Below, one piece after another: positions 51,963 to 61,237 of a DNA stretch of 64,000 nt. Below the pieces are notes generated by a model. The model searched no databases. It had not been told where the DNA came from and saw only the letters and a list, made by a program, of their open reading frames with translations. This stretch comes from Clostridia bacterium (GTDB taxonomy: Bacteria > Bacillota > Clostridia > Christensenellales > Borkfalkiaceae): positions 14,972 through 78,971 of the forward strand of contig CAAFMS010000011.1 of the NCBI GenBank assembly GCA_900764105.1, read 5' to 3'. The stretch's first letter is position 1. Each line of letters opens with the position of its first letter. A program made the translations under genes and the position numbers.

Positions 51963-53012
51963 ATGAAAAAGAAAAATATTATAAACTTAATCAGATACCA
52001 TGTAGAAGGAAACGATTTGGGATTCAGAACCGAAGCGTATGAAATAGCAAAAGACTTTGATGATAACGGGGATAATCAATTAGCCGAATACATCACGGCT
52101 TTGCTTTCAAACGCCAATACTTTTGTTCCGCAAATGGAAGAAAACAACTGTGTATTTTTAGAAAAATGGACTCACGATAACGGCGATCCGTTACCCCTTC
52201 CTAAAGTCATTCAACAGGACATTATAGGAATTGTAAACGCCGTATCGCATAATGCGGGAGTTAATAAATTTCTTTTTGAAGGAAAACCGGGAACAGGAAA
52301 AACAGAAACGGCAAAACAGCTTGCCAGAATTTTGGAACGAGATTTATATTATGTAAATTTTTCAAGTTTAATCGATAGCAAACTTGGTCAAACACCTAAA
52401 AATATTATCTCTTTATTTAAAGAAATCAATAGCTTCTCTCGTCCGGATAAAATTGTGATTTTGTTTGACGAAATAGATACAATTGCTTTGGACAGAACGA
52501 ATTCCAACGATTTACGAGAAATGGGCAGAGCAACTTCTACTATTCTGAAAGGCTTTGATAATCTGGACGACCGGATTGTTTTAATTGCAACAACAAATTT
52601 ATTTGAGTATTTCGATAAGGCAATAACAAGAAGATTTGACGCGATAATCAATTTCGATAGGTATGAAAAATCCGACTTGCTTGAAATTTCCGAAGTGTTA
52701 TTGAATCTTTATCTTGAAAAATTTAAGTCTGCTGGTAGAAACATTAAATTATTCAGAAAGATAATCGCGCTAATGGATCCGCTGATAATGCCGGGGTCTT
52801 TAAAAAATATAATCAAAACATCGATAGCGTTCAGCAATCCTGGCGAACCGTTTGATTATTTAAGACGGCTGTATTTCACTATCTGTAATACGTCAACATT
52901 TGATTTGAAAGTTTTACAAGAACAAGGCTTTACATTAAGGGAAATTGAAATTCTCACCGGCGTTTCAAAAAGTCAAGCAGGCAGGGAATTAAAGGGAGAA
53001 AATAATGAGTAA
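51963..53012 (+). CDS. AAA ATPase, IetA-like
   Basis: The 349-aa ATPase has Walker A EGKPGTGKTET at about 102-112, Walker B IVILFDEIDTI at about 160-170, and the arginine-finger region ITRRFDAIINFDRY. A C-terminal helix-turn-helix-like piece (TLREIEILTGVSKSQAGREL) follows. Paired with a subtilase gene that overlaps it by 8 bases, it matches the IetAS two-gene system, reported as an antiphage system and earlier as a plasmid-incompatibility locus. The start at 51963 follows GGAGA; a longer frame from 51858 runs through the promoter. DNA here is A/T-rich compared with the surroundings, a sign of recent transfer. Confidence 0.78.
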   Translation: MKKKNIINLIRYHVEGNDLGFRTEAYEIAKDFDDNGDNQLAEYITALLSNANTFVPQMEENNCVFLEKWTHDNGDPLPLPKVIQQDIIGIVNAVSHNAGVNKFLFEGKPGTGKTETAKQLARILERDLYYVNFSSLIDSKLGQTPKNIISLFKEINSFSRPDKIVILFDEIDTIALDRTNSNDLREMGRATSTILKGFDNLDDRIVLIATTNLFEYFDKAITRRFDAIINFDRYEKSDLLEISEVLLNLYLEKFKSAGRNIKLFRKIIALMDPLIMPGSLKNIIKTSIAFSNPGEPFDYLRRLYFTICNTSTFDLKVLQEQGFTLREIEILTGVSKSQAGRELKGENNE

Positions 53013-55230
53013 CAAAATTTTACAATTAAAGGGAAGTTTTAAAACAGATGGAAACCATACAAAGCCGGCAGCACCTAATATTCCCGAAAAAGGATTGCCG
53101 GTTGATGTGGACCATCTGCGTGATTTAAAACAACAACTGGAAGAAATTTTAAAATATTGGCAAGCCGAAACGTTAATCGGAGGCGCGCTTGTAAGTGTCT
53201 ACTATAATAAAATTGTAGCAAAAAGCAATCGGCTGAAAGGTCTTCTGGCGAAAGGAAACATAAAACCGAACGACAGCGTCCGTGGAGCCAAATTTGATGT
53301 TTCTGGGAAACAGCATATCTTTACACATTTTGTTTCCTTGGATATTTTAAGCGAATCCATTCGCAGATTAAACGCATGTATAAAAATTCTTGAAAAAGAT
53401 TTTAACGGTAGCATTTCTCATGCCGATATGAAGCCGTTAAATGCAAAAAACACAAACTATTCATTACCTATTTCGATTTTCAAAGCAGTAATAGTTGATT
53501 GTTATTATGTGCAAAAATTTAATATTGACAGAGATATCGAAAAAACAAATGAAAATACAATTGTTACTCTATATAAAACAAATGTAAAAACCACCGAACT
53601 ACTAAATAAATTAGGCATAACGTCTATTGATGCCGCTTTACTTGATGAAACAACTGTTCGTCTTACCCCCGATGAACTTGATTTATTAAGAGATAAGGCC
53701 CCATACCTTATAGCTATGGAAACTGTTGATATAAGAAAACTAACGTTGACGGATATCAGCAGTGCAGCGGATAAAATTTTAACCATTCCCGATCCGACGA
53801 CAGAACCAGTGGTCGGCGTAATAGATACACTTTTCGATGATTGTGTTTACTTTAAAAATTGGGTAGAATTTAAGAATATGCTCGATCCCGAGCTTGGCAT
53901 TGATCCGAGTGATTATAAACACGGCACCTTTGTTACTTCAATAATTGTTGACGGTCCCGCCTTTAATCCGAATCTTGAAGACAACTGCGGAAATTTCCGT
54001 GTCAAGCATTTTGGAGTGGCGAAAAACGGCTATTTTAGTTCATTTACGGTATTGAAAGCAATACGACAGATTGTTTCGCAAAACAGAGAAATTAAGGTCT
54101 GGAATTTATCTTTAGGCTCTGTTTTGGAAATTAACAATAATTTTATTTCGCCGGAAGGCGCGGAACTTGACAAAATTCAAAGCGAATATGACGTCATTTT
54201 TATTGTTGCCGGAACTAATAGGCCGGAAAGTCGAAAGTTTGGTATGAAAATCGGCGCGCCTGCCGATTCATTAAATTCCCTTGTTGTCAATTCGGTCGAT
54301 TTTAAAGATAAACCTGCTTCGTATACAAGAGTCGGCCCCGTCCTATCCTTTTTCAATAAGCCCGACGTAAGTTATTATGGTGGCGACGGAAAACAAAAAA
54401 TCAGAGTTTGTTCGTCATTAGGTGAATATTTTGTAACGGGAACGTCTTTTGCGGCTCCGTGGATAACAAGAAAAATGGCTTTCCTTATATGCAAATTAGG
54501 GTTGAGCCGCGAAGTTGCAAAGGCATTAATTATCGATTCCGCCGCAAAATGGAATAGGCAGGATAATGTTTCGTATTCGATGGGATACGGCATTGTTGCC
54601 AAAGATATCAGAGACATTGTTGAATCACCCGCAGATGAAATTCGATTTATATTGACAGGCGTCTCTGAAGCCTATGAAACGTATGCTTATAACATTCCTG
54701 TTCCTTATTACGATAATAAATACCCCTTCTTTGCACGAGCAACTTTATGTTACTTTCCGATCTGTTCGGGAATCCAAGGTGTTGATTATACAAACACGGA
54801 AATGGATATACACTTTGGGCGATTGAAAGAAGACAGCAAAGGTAAAACGCAGATTTTATCTCTTGATAAAAATGCTCAGGGGGATGAAGGAAATATCGCC
54901 ATAACCGAAGAAAGCGCAAGAAGTTTTTATCGTAAATGGGATAATATAAAACATATCGCAGACACCATCAAAAAAGGTTCTCGCCCAAAGAGTAAGTTTA
55001 ATGCGGATAACTGGGGATTGAGTATAAAAACAAAAGAAAGACTGCAATCAAAACACGGTGCCGCCTTGCCCTTTGCTGTTGTTGTTACATTGAAAGAGAT
55101 GAATGGGATAAACAGAATCGGCGATTTTATTAAATTATGCCAAATTCGCAATTGGCTTGTTTCTGAAGTTAATATTGACAATCTTATTGACGTTCAAGTT
55201 AAGGCCGAGGAAGATATTGATTTTGAGTAA
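53005..55230 (+). CDS. Subtilisin-family (S8) protease, IetS-like
   Basis: The 741-aa protein has the S8 triad: Asp274 (GVIDTLFDD), His306 (KHGTFVTS) and Ser481 (GTSFAAPW). About 250 N-terminal residues and a beta-rich C-terminal region flank the protease domain. There is no signal peptide, so it is cytoplasmic. The 8-base overlap with the ATPase gene implies coupled translation. In IetAS both parts are reported to be needed for protection; how the protease is held inactive is not known to me. A/T-rich, like its partner. Confidence 0.78.
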   Translation: MSNKILQLKGSFKTDGNHTKPAAPNIPEKGLPVDVDHLRDLKQQLEEILKYWQAETLIGGALVSVYYNKIVAKSNRLKGLLAKGNIKPNDSVRGAKFDVSGKQHIFTHFVSLDILSESIRRLNACIKILEKDFNGSISHADMKPLNAKNTNYSLPISIFKAVIVDCYYVQKFNIDRDIEKTNENTIVTLYKTNVKTTELLNKLGITSIDAALLDETTVRLTPDELDLLRDKAPYLIAMETVDIRKLTLTDISSAADKILTIPDPTTEPVVGVIDTLFDDCVYFKNWVEFKNMLDPELGIDPSDYKHGTFVTSIIVDGPAFNPNLEDNCGNFRVKHFGVAKNGYFSSFTVLKAIRQIVSQNREIKVWNLSLGSVLEINNNFISPEGAELDKIQSEYDVIFIVAGTNRPESRKFGMKIGAPADSLNSLVVNSVDFKDKPASYTRVGPVLSFFNKPDVSYYGGDGKQKIRVCSSLGEYFVTGTSFAAPWITRKMAFLICKLGLSREVAKALIIDSAAKWNRQDNVSYSMGYGIVAKDIRDIVESPADEIRFILTGVSEAYETYAYNIPVPYYDNKYPFFARATLCYFPICSGIQGVDYTNTEMDIHFGRLKEDSKGKTQILSLDKNAQGDEGNIAITEESARSFYRKWDNIKHIADTIKKGSRPKSKFNADNWGLSIKTKERLQSKHGAALPFAVVVTLKEMNGINRIGDFIKLCQIRNWLVSEVNIDNLIDVQVKAEEDIDFE

Positions 55231-55247
55231 ATAAGGCGGATAAAAAT

Positions 55248-56447
55248 ATGATTGGATCAGACTTGAATAAGCAAAACTATGATATGGTTTTTATTAGCCA
55301 TAGAAGTATCGATAAAAATGTTGCAGATATATTTGTCGATTTCTTAAAAGCTATTGGAATACCTTCTAATAAAATCTTTTGCTCTACGCTTCCAGGTAAT
55401 GATGTAAGAAGTAAAATTGATGAAGAAGTAAAACAGAATTTACAACATAGCAAAATAAATATTATTATTTTATCTTCGGAATATTTTAAAAGTGCCTATT
55501 GCTTAAACGAAGAAGGGATTATTTGGTATGAAAACAAGCAAAAAATTATAATTGCATTACCTGAAATAAATGAAAAGAATTTAATGGGCTTTATTGACGG
55601 TAATAGCAAATTATGGAGACTAAACAGTGCTTCTGATGTTGCAAATATTTATGATATTATAAAGCCATTGTACGCATTAAATAACAACGTCGCATCCTTA
55701 AATAGAGAAATAGATAAATTAACCAGGAATTATAGCGATGCTTTAGTTAAACATAATATAGAAAAAGATGATCCTACCAGAACTTCTGATGAGAATTTAA
55801 CTGATGATGAAGCTACGATATTATACTACTCATGGAAGAATAAAAAGAGAAAAATTAATTCTCCCGAACTAATTAATGATTGGTTAAGAGATAATGAGAT
55901 ATATGATATCGACGTTTTAAACGGATTGGATTTGTTATCTGCAACAGGTAACGGGAAATTACAAGAAGACTCTTCCTTTGAACTAGAAATACATTATTTT
56001 AGAAAACTTTCTATAAAAAATAAAGGTGAAGTAAAATATTTAATAGAAAAAATAATGCCACATTATAAACCTAGTAAACAGTCATTTATATCTATGTGGG
56101 GAAGCAAAGCTTGTACCGATTCAATAAAATTATTTGTCTCTTATATGAAAGATGAGAATATGCTTTCTTTTGGCGATAGATGGTTGGCTGAAGCGCAAGT
56201 GCAAGATATTAAACAATGGGAGCAAAAGAATTCTTTATATTCAGACTTATCTGCCAACTATGGAAGTGTTTTACAATATTTTATCAATGAAAAATATGTA
56301 TATCCTTCCTCTTATACCAGTTTCGGCAATCCTAGAGAGTATACAATACATAAATCACTAAAAGAATTCATATTTAATGACGCTTTTCCATACATAGAAG
56401 ACCTAAGCTTAGTTAAAGAAAATTATAAATGTGAACTTCCTTTTTAG
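55248..56447 (+). CDS. TIR-domain protein
   Basis: The 399-aa protein opens with a TIR domain (residues about 10-150): DMVFISHRSIDKNVADIFVD, the ILSSEYFKSAYC strand and the Glu in CLNEEGIIW at the position of the catalytic NADase glutamate. The C-terminal 200 residues are helical and not recognised. Bacterial TIR proteins commonly degrade NAD or make signalling nucleotides after phage sensing. The gene starts 17 bases after the subtilase stop and shares its A/T-rich composition, so it is probably part of the same operon. Whether it is functionally linked to the IetAS-like pair is open. Confidence 0.75.
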   Translation: MIGSDLNKQNYDMVFISHRSIDKNVADIFVDFLKAIGIPSNKIFCSTLPGNDVRSKIDEEVKQNLQHSKINIIILSSEYFKSAYCLNEEGIIWYENKQKIIIALPEINEKNLMGFIDGNSKLWRLNSASDVANIYDIIKPLYALNNNVASLNREIDKLTRNYSDALVKHNIEKDDPTRTSDENLTDDEATILYYSWKNKKRKINSPELINDWLRDNEIYDIDVLNGLDLLSATGNGKLQEDSSFELEIHYFRKLSIKNKGEVKYLIEKIMPHYKPSKQSFISMWGSKACTDSIKLFVSYMKDENMLSFGDRWLAEAQVQDIKQWEQKNSLYSDLSANYGSVLQYFINEKYVYPSSYTSFGNPREYTIHKSLKEFIFNDAFPYIEDLSLVKENYKCELPF

Positions 56448-56480
56448 GCACATTTTATTATTAAAAGGAGATAGCCTATA

Positions 56481-57961
56481 ATGAGAGCAGTTATATACGC
56501 GAGATATAGTTCGGATAATCAGACGGAAGCAAGTATCGAAGGGCAACTTCGCGAGTGTATGGAGTTTGCCGAACATGCCGAAATCGACGTTGTCGGGCAG
56601 TATATCGACCGCGCGCTGTCTGCAAAAACGGATAACCGTCCCGAATTTCAAAAGATGATCAAGGACAGTTATAAACATGCTTTCGATTGCATTATCGTGT
56701 GGAAACTCGACCGCTTTGCCAGAAACCGTTATGATTCCGCTCATTACAAAAGTCTTTTGAAGAAAAACGGCGTAAAAGTTATTTCGGCGAAAAAAACTAT
56801 AGGCGAGGGCTCGGAAGGCATTCTCCTTGAATCGGTTCTTGAGGGCATGGCGGAGTTTTATTCGGCGGAACTTGCTGAAAAAGTTTCCCGTGGTATGAAG
56901 GAAAACGTCTTAAAAGGCATATGCAACGGCGGACAAGTTACTTTCGGTTACAAAGTCAACGCCGAGCATTGCTAAGAAAAAGACGAACTACTTCCCCCAT
57001 CGTCGAACAAATTTTCGAGATGTATTCCGACGGTTACAAAATTAAAGAAATCGTCGATTATCTCAACGAACACAATATCAGAACGTATCGCAACGGCAAA
57101 ATGACGATAAATATCGTGCAGAGAATGCTTTCTAATCGCAGATACATAGGCGAATACAAATTTCAGAAAACCGTAGTGCCGAACGGAATTCCCGCCATTA
57201 TTTCGGAAGAATTATTCAACCGCGTACAGGAAATTCTCGCAAAGAATAAGCGCTCCCCGGCTCGTAAAAAAGCCGAAGACGAATACCTTTTAACGTTGAA
57301 ACTTTTTTGCGGCAAATGCGGCGCGCATATGGTCGGCGAAAGCGGGACGGGAACTTCGAGAGTGTATCGCTATTATAAATGCGCCAACACGAAAAAGGTA
57401 CATATTTGCGATAAAAGGCCCGTTCGTAAAGAATGGATTGAAGATTTGGCGGTAAAAGCCGCGCTCGATATTCTGAAAAACGATGAAATCAAGGATTATC
57501 TTACCGATAGAATTTATGCGTTGCAAGGAGAAGAAAATCCGAGAATACCGAAACTGAAAGCGCAACTTGCAGACGTAGAAAAACGGCTTGCGAACATAAT
57601 GCAAGCCATAGAACAAGGAATTATTTTCGATACGACGAAAGAGAGATTCGCCGCGCTCGAAAAGGAAAAGAAAGAACTCGAAATAACGATTTTGCAAGAG
57701 AAAATCAAAAAGCCGTTCTTAACGAAAGAACAAATTCGTTTCGGAATAGAAAAATTCGGCAAACTCGACATTGCGACGAAAGAAGGAAAACAACGGCTGA
57801 TAGACGGTTTTATAAATGCTATTTACGTTTACGACGATAAAATTACATTCACGTTCAACTATAAAGACGGAACGAGAACCGTAATGCTATCCGAACTCTC
57901 GGACGGCAAAAGCAATTCGGATTTGAAATGCCAAGGTGCACCACAAAAAGAGGTAGGTTGA
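56481..57961 (+). pseudogene. Serine recombinase, interrupted
   Basis: A large serine recombinase in two pieces. Frame 1 (56481-56975) has the resolvase domain: YARYSSDNQ with nucleophile Ser10, then KLDRFARNRYDS. It ends at TAA after GYKVNAEHC. The second frame carries on from about 56970: SPIVEQIFEMYSDGYKIKEI, the recombinase zinc-ribbon region CGKCGAHMVGESGTGTSR, and a coiled coil to the end at 57961. One base appears to be missing near 56990, and a stop codon lies just before it. The enzyme would have integrated and excised the element. As read it is inactive, unless two polypeptides complement each other. Confidence 0.8.
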
Positions 57962-57984
57962 AAGCCTGCCTCTTTTTGTGGTGC
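57938..57984 (+). terminator. Terminator overlapping the recombinase 3' end
   Basis: A 20-bp stem with one mismatch (57938-57957 with 57965-57984) starts inside the last codons of the recombinase and includes a T5 run in the right arm. Confidence 0.7.
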
Positions 57985-58113
57985 TACCTTTAAGGAAACT
58001 CGTTACGCGGCAACACATCGCCGTCGAGCGTCTGTTTAGTGCAGCAAATTCTTGCCGTCAATATTGCAGGTTAGAAATTTGCTTGCAAGGATTTTACCTT
58101 GAAATATTTACGA

Positions 58114-58220
58114 GATAGAGTTATTCGTTAAATTTCATATTCGGTTTTCTTTTCTTTTTTACGGTTTTTTTAAATTTTTCTCAGCCTCGCGTGAATCCTA
58201 TTTACAAATATGTCGGACTT
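58114..58220 (-). repeat. Mobile-element repeat, right copy
   Basis: Diverged direct copy of 22938-23049. The ATG of the short minus-strand frame seen at the left copy is changed here to AAG. The rest of the 58.0-58.58 kb gap shows no gene, only A/T-rich sequence and the ribosome binding site of the next lipoprotein. Confidence 0.6.
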
Positions 58221-58580
58221 AATCGTTTATTCCCTTTTTTGAAAATCTGTTAAAAAACCAAACAGAGAGAATTATTTAATAAAAGCAGGATATTGAAAAT
58301 TTTTTTATTTGTGATAAAATAATATCGACGAAAGGTTCGTAATGAAATGAATTTGCGTGTTAAACACAAAATTCAAAAATTTTTGTCTATTTTCGGTTTT
58401 ATCTTCGCGATTTGTTGTTTCGCGTAGATTACAACGGCAGAAATGAACGTTTCTTTCGGATATTAAAAACCGCTTACCCTCAGGCGAGGGAATGGGGAAA
58501 TAATCGTCCCCGCGCGGTAAAACAAGTTTTATACGGTTTATCGCCGATAAAAAATAAAGATCAGAAAAAGGAAAGAAAAA

Positions 58581-61166
58581 ATGAAAAAGATTTTAGTTCT
58601 TTTAATTACGATCGTCGTCGCTTTGATAACAACCGGGGTAGTTACCGGTTGCGGACTCGAAGGCGACGGAAGTGTTCACGAACACAAGTATGCAGACCCG
58701 TATACCTGCCACGACAGAACCTGCACCGTTGAAAGTTGCGGACACGTCGAAAGGGCTACGACGGCGCATAAGTTAGAGGATGAGTTTACTTGTCACGACA
58801 GAACTTGCGCGGATTGTGGAGAGGTTGTAAAGGCTACGACGGCGCATAAGTTCGAGGACGAGTTCACTTGTCACGACAGAACCTGCGCGGATTGCGGACA
58901 GGTTGAAAAGGCTACCACCGAACATTCTTGGGGAGAATGGGTTATCGTTCGCGAGCCGAGTTGCGTTGAAAAAGGCGTGAAAATGCGCGAATGCGACAAC
59001 TGTGGAGAGACGGAAACCGTCGACTTGCCGGCTAAGGGACACACTTATGCGGACAAATTTACTTGCCACGACAGAACGTGTACCGTTGAAGATTGCGGTC
59101 ACGTCGAAAAGGCTACTACGGCGCATAATTTCGGGGAATGGGTTACCGTTAAAGAGCCGACCTGCGCCGAAGAAGGTTTAAGAGAAAGAATTTGTAGCGT
59201 ATGCGGCGATAAGGAAACCGAAAAAATTGCTACCGAACACTCCTTCGGCGACGACGGCGTTTGCACGAACTGCCACAAGGACGTAAAAGAATTTTTCATT
59301 ACGCCGCAAACGGATACCGCTACCGTTACCGCAACTGCTAAAAAAGGGTTTTATTCTATATCGAGTACTCAACCCGGTTCCGTTTACGCGGTAATTTCCG
59401 GAGATATTCTCACTGAATTGAAGAAGTTGGGTTACACCGAACTTTCGTTCACCGCTACCAATCCCGCTCCGTGGCCTGCCGATAATTCCAATAAGGTCAA
59501 ACCGATAAAAGTTGCCGCAGATAACACCGCAAATCTTTGGACAGAGGAAACTGCGATAGCGTTCTATGGTTGGCAAGAGTTCTGGGACGCAAACAGACAG
59601 GTTGAGTTTAAAATCGATTTAAACGAGTATGCCGGCAGAGATATTTATATCTACACCGAGCATGCGGACGTTTATCCTTTGGAAATCGTTGTTTCCGAAT
59701 TTATTAAAATCGATTATGAAGACAAAAGCGAATGGCTGTTCGCTTCCGCGGGCGACAACGGAGAGGTAACCTATCTCGAAGGCAAAGGCTGGGTGATTAA
59801 AAATACGGGAACCGAAGGATGGTATTGCCAGATTTCGGGCAAGATAATGAAACATTATATTGATCAGGGTTGCACGAGAATGGTTATAACCTACGCGAAT
59901 AACCTTGAGGGCGATGCGAATACCGATGAGGGCAATTTTGTAAAAACCCATTCGAGATTGATTCCCCTTAACGCGACGGGCGGTAACGACTGGAAGTATC
60001 AGGACGCTTATACGCATCTCATCAACGCTCTCCCCGAAGGGAACGGCGGATATATGTTCACGGTCGATCTGACGGATACGACTCACGATTTCACGAAGGA
60101 TAATTACTTTTACTTCGAAAATAAGGATGCCGACGCAAAAGCCGTTACTCGCGGTTACATTGCCGATATAGTATTTGATAAAGGCGAACCCGTGGTACAG
60201 GAAGATAAGTCCGGCTGGATAATCGGTAATGCGGCGGCGGGATACTGGAGTTCCGTCGAGTATATACAAGGCAAAGGCTGGATAATGAAAGACATTACGA
60301 ACGGCGGCGCGCAGGGAGAATACTGGCTCACGCTTTCTACGGAGGTCATTCAAAAGAAAATATCCGAAGGATATACGAAGATGACTATCGTTTACGCGAA
60401 CAGTCTCGACGGCGTCGATAACCCGAATGAAGGCAATTTTATAAACACCGGCGCAAAGATTGCTCCTACGCTTAAGGGCGGCAACTATACTCTCGAATAT
60501 GTAAAAGGAAACGTCAATCAGTATTGTACGGAAGTTGAAAAAGGCGGAGTGAAGTATTACGAACACCGTATCGACCTGACGGACCCAACCGTTGATTTTG
60601 CGCAAGCTGCCTACATCATTTGCTACAATAAGGATGCAGAGGGCAAAAAAGTTACTAACGGTTACATTGCCAACATAGTATTTGAAAAAGGCGAACCCGA
60701 GGGAAAAGAAGATAAAACGAACTGGGTGACGAGCAACGATGCGTATTGGGGTTCTGTCGAGTATATCGAAGGCAAAGGTTGGATAATGAAAGACACGACG
60801 GACGGAGGAACGCAAGGTCAATTCTGGTGTATTCTTTCGGGAGAAGTTATTCGGCAAAAGATTGCCGAGGGCTACACGAAAATGACCGTTATTTATGTGA
60901 ACGGTTTCGACGGAATCGAGAATCCGAACGAAGGAAATTTTATTAACACAACTTCGAAAATATATCCCGTAAGCGTAAGCGGAACAATCGCTCAGTATTG
61001 TACCGAAACCGAAAAAGGCGGAGTGAAATATTACGAGCATATAATCGATTTGGCGGGTTCGGGTATCGACGGTACGAAGGATATAGACGTTTTTTGTAAT
61101 AATAAAGATTCGGAAAACAAAACGGTTACACGCGGATATATCGCGGATATAATATTCTCGAAATAA
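58581..61166 (+). CDS. Lipoprotein with Cys-rich CHDRTC repeats and triplicated C-terminal domain
   Basis: The 861-aa protein is lipid-anchored at Cys24 (lipobox VTGC). Residues about 32-235 are short Cys-rich units (TCHDRTC..CGHVEKATTAH and EPSCVEKGVKMRECDNCGET). Their paired CxxC spacing fits small zinc ribbons or disulfide knots of clostridial surface proteins. A beta domain follows. Three copies of a repeat of about 150-170 residues then make up the remainder, each opening with SxEYIxGKGWIMKDxTxGG and ending VTRGYIADIVF. It may bind a ligand at the cell surface. The fragment at 28947-29402 has related Cys units. A terminator lies 14 bases after the stop. Confidence 0.75.
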   Translation: MKKILVLLITIVVALITTGVVTGCGLEGDGSVHEHKYADPYTCHDRTCTVESCGHVERATTAHKLEDEFTCHDRTCADCGEVVKATTAHKFEDEFTCHDRTCADCGQVEKATTEHSWGEWVIVREPSCVEKGVKMRECDNCGETETVDLPAKGHTYADKFTCHDRTCTVEDCGHVEKATTAHNFGEWVTVKEPTCAEEGLRERICSVCGDKETEKIATEHSFGDDGVCTNCHKDVKEFFITPQTDTATVTATAKKGFYSISSTQPGSVYAVISGDILTELKKLGYTELSFTATNPAPWPADNSNKVKPIKVAADNTANLWTEETAIAFYGWQEFWDANRQVEFKIDLNEYAGRDIYIYTEHADVYPLEIVVSEFIKIDYEDKSEWLFASAGDNGEVTYLEGKGWVIKNTGTEGWYCQISGKIMKHYIDQGCTRMVITYANNLEGDANTDEGNFVKTHSRLIPLNATGGNDWKYQDAYTHLINALPEGNGGYMFTVDLTDTTHDFTKDNYFYFENKDADAKAVTRGYIADIVFDKGEPVVQEDKSGWIIGNAAAGYWSSVEYIQGKGWIMKDITNGGAQGEYWLTLSTEVIQKKISEGYTKMTIVYANSLDGVDNPNEGNFINTGAKIAPTLKGGNYTLEYVKGNVNQYCTEVEKGGVKYYEHRIDLTDPTVDFAQAAYIICYNKDAEGKKVTNGYIANIVFEKGEPEGKEDKTNWVTSNDAYWGSVEYIEGKGWIMKDTTDGGTQGQFWCILSGEVIRQKIAEGYTKMTVIYVNGFDGIENPNEGNFINTTSKIYPVSVSGTIAQYCTETEKGGVKYYEHIIDLAGSGIDGTKDIDVFCNNKDSENKTVTRGYIADIIFSK

Positions 61167-61179
61167 TCACAATCGAAAT

Positions 61180-61209
61180 AAACAGGCTTATTGCAAAATA
61201 AGCCTGTTT
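61180..61209 (+). terminator. Terminator after the CHDRTC lipoprotein
   Basis: A perfect 13-bp stem with a 4-nt loop (61180-61192 with 61197-61209), ending in T residues. Confidence 0.85.
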
Positions 61210-61237
61210 ATCGGCAAAAACATTTAAAGGAAACGAT

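Noticed and set aside
59619..61040. 473-residue antisense frame in the CHDRTC lipoprotein gene
   Set aside because: It is long only because the sense gene is repetitive and poor in antisense stops. It has no ribosome binding site or recognisable domain.
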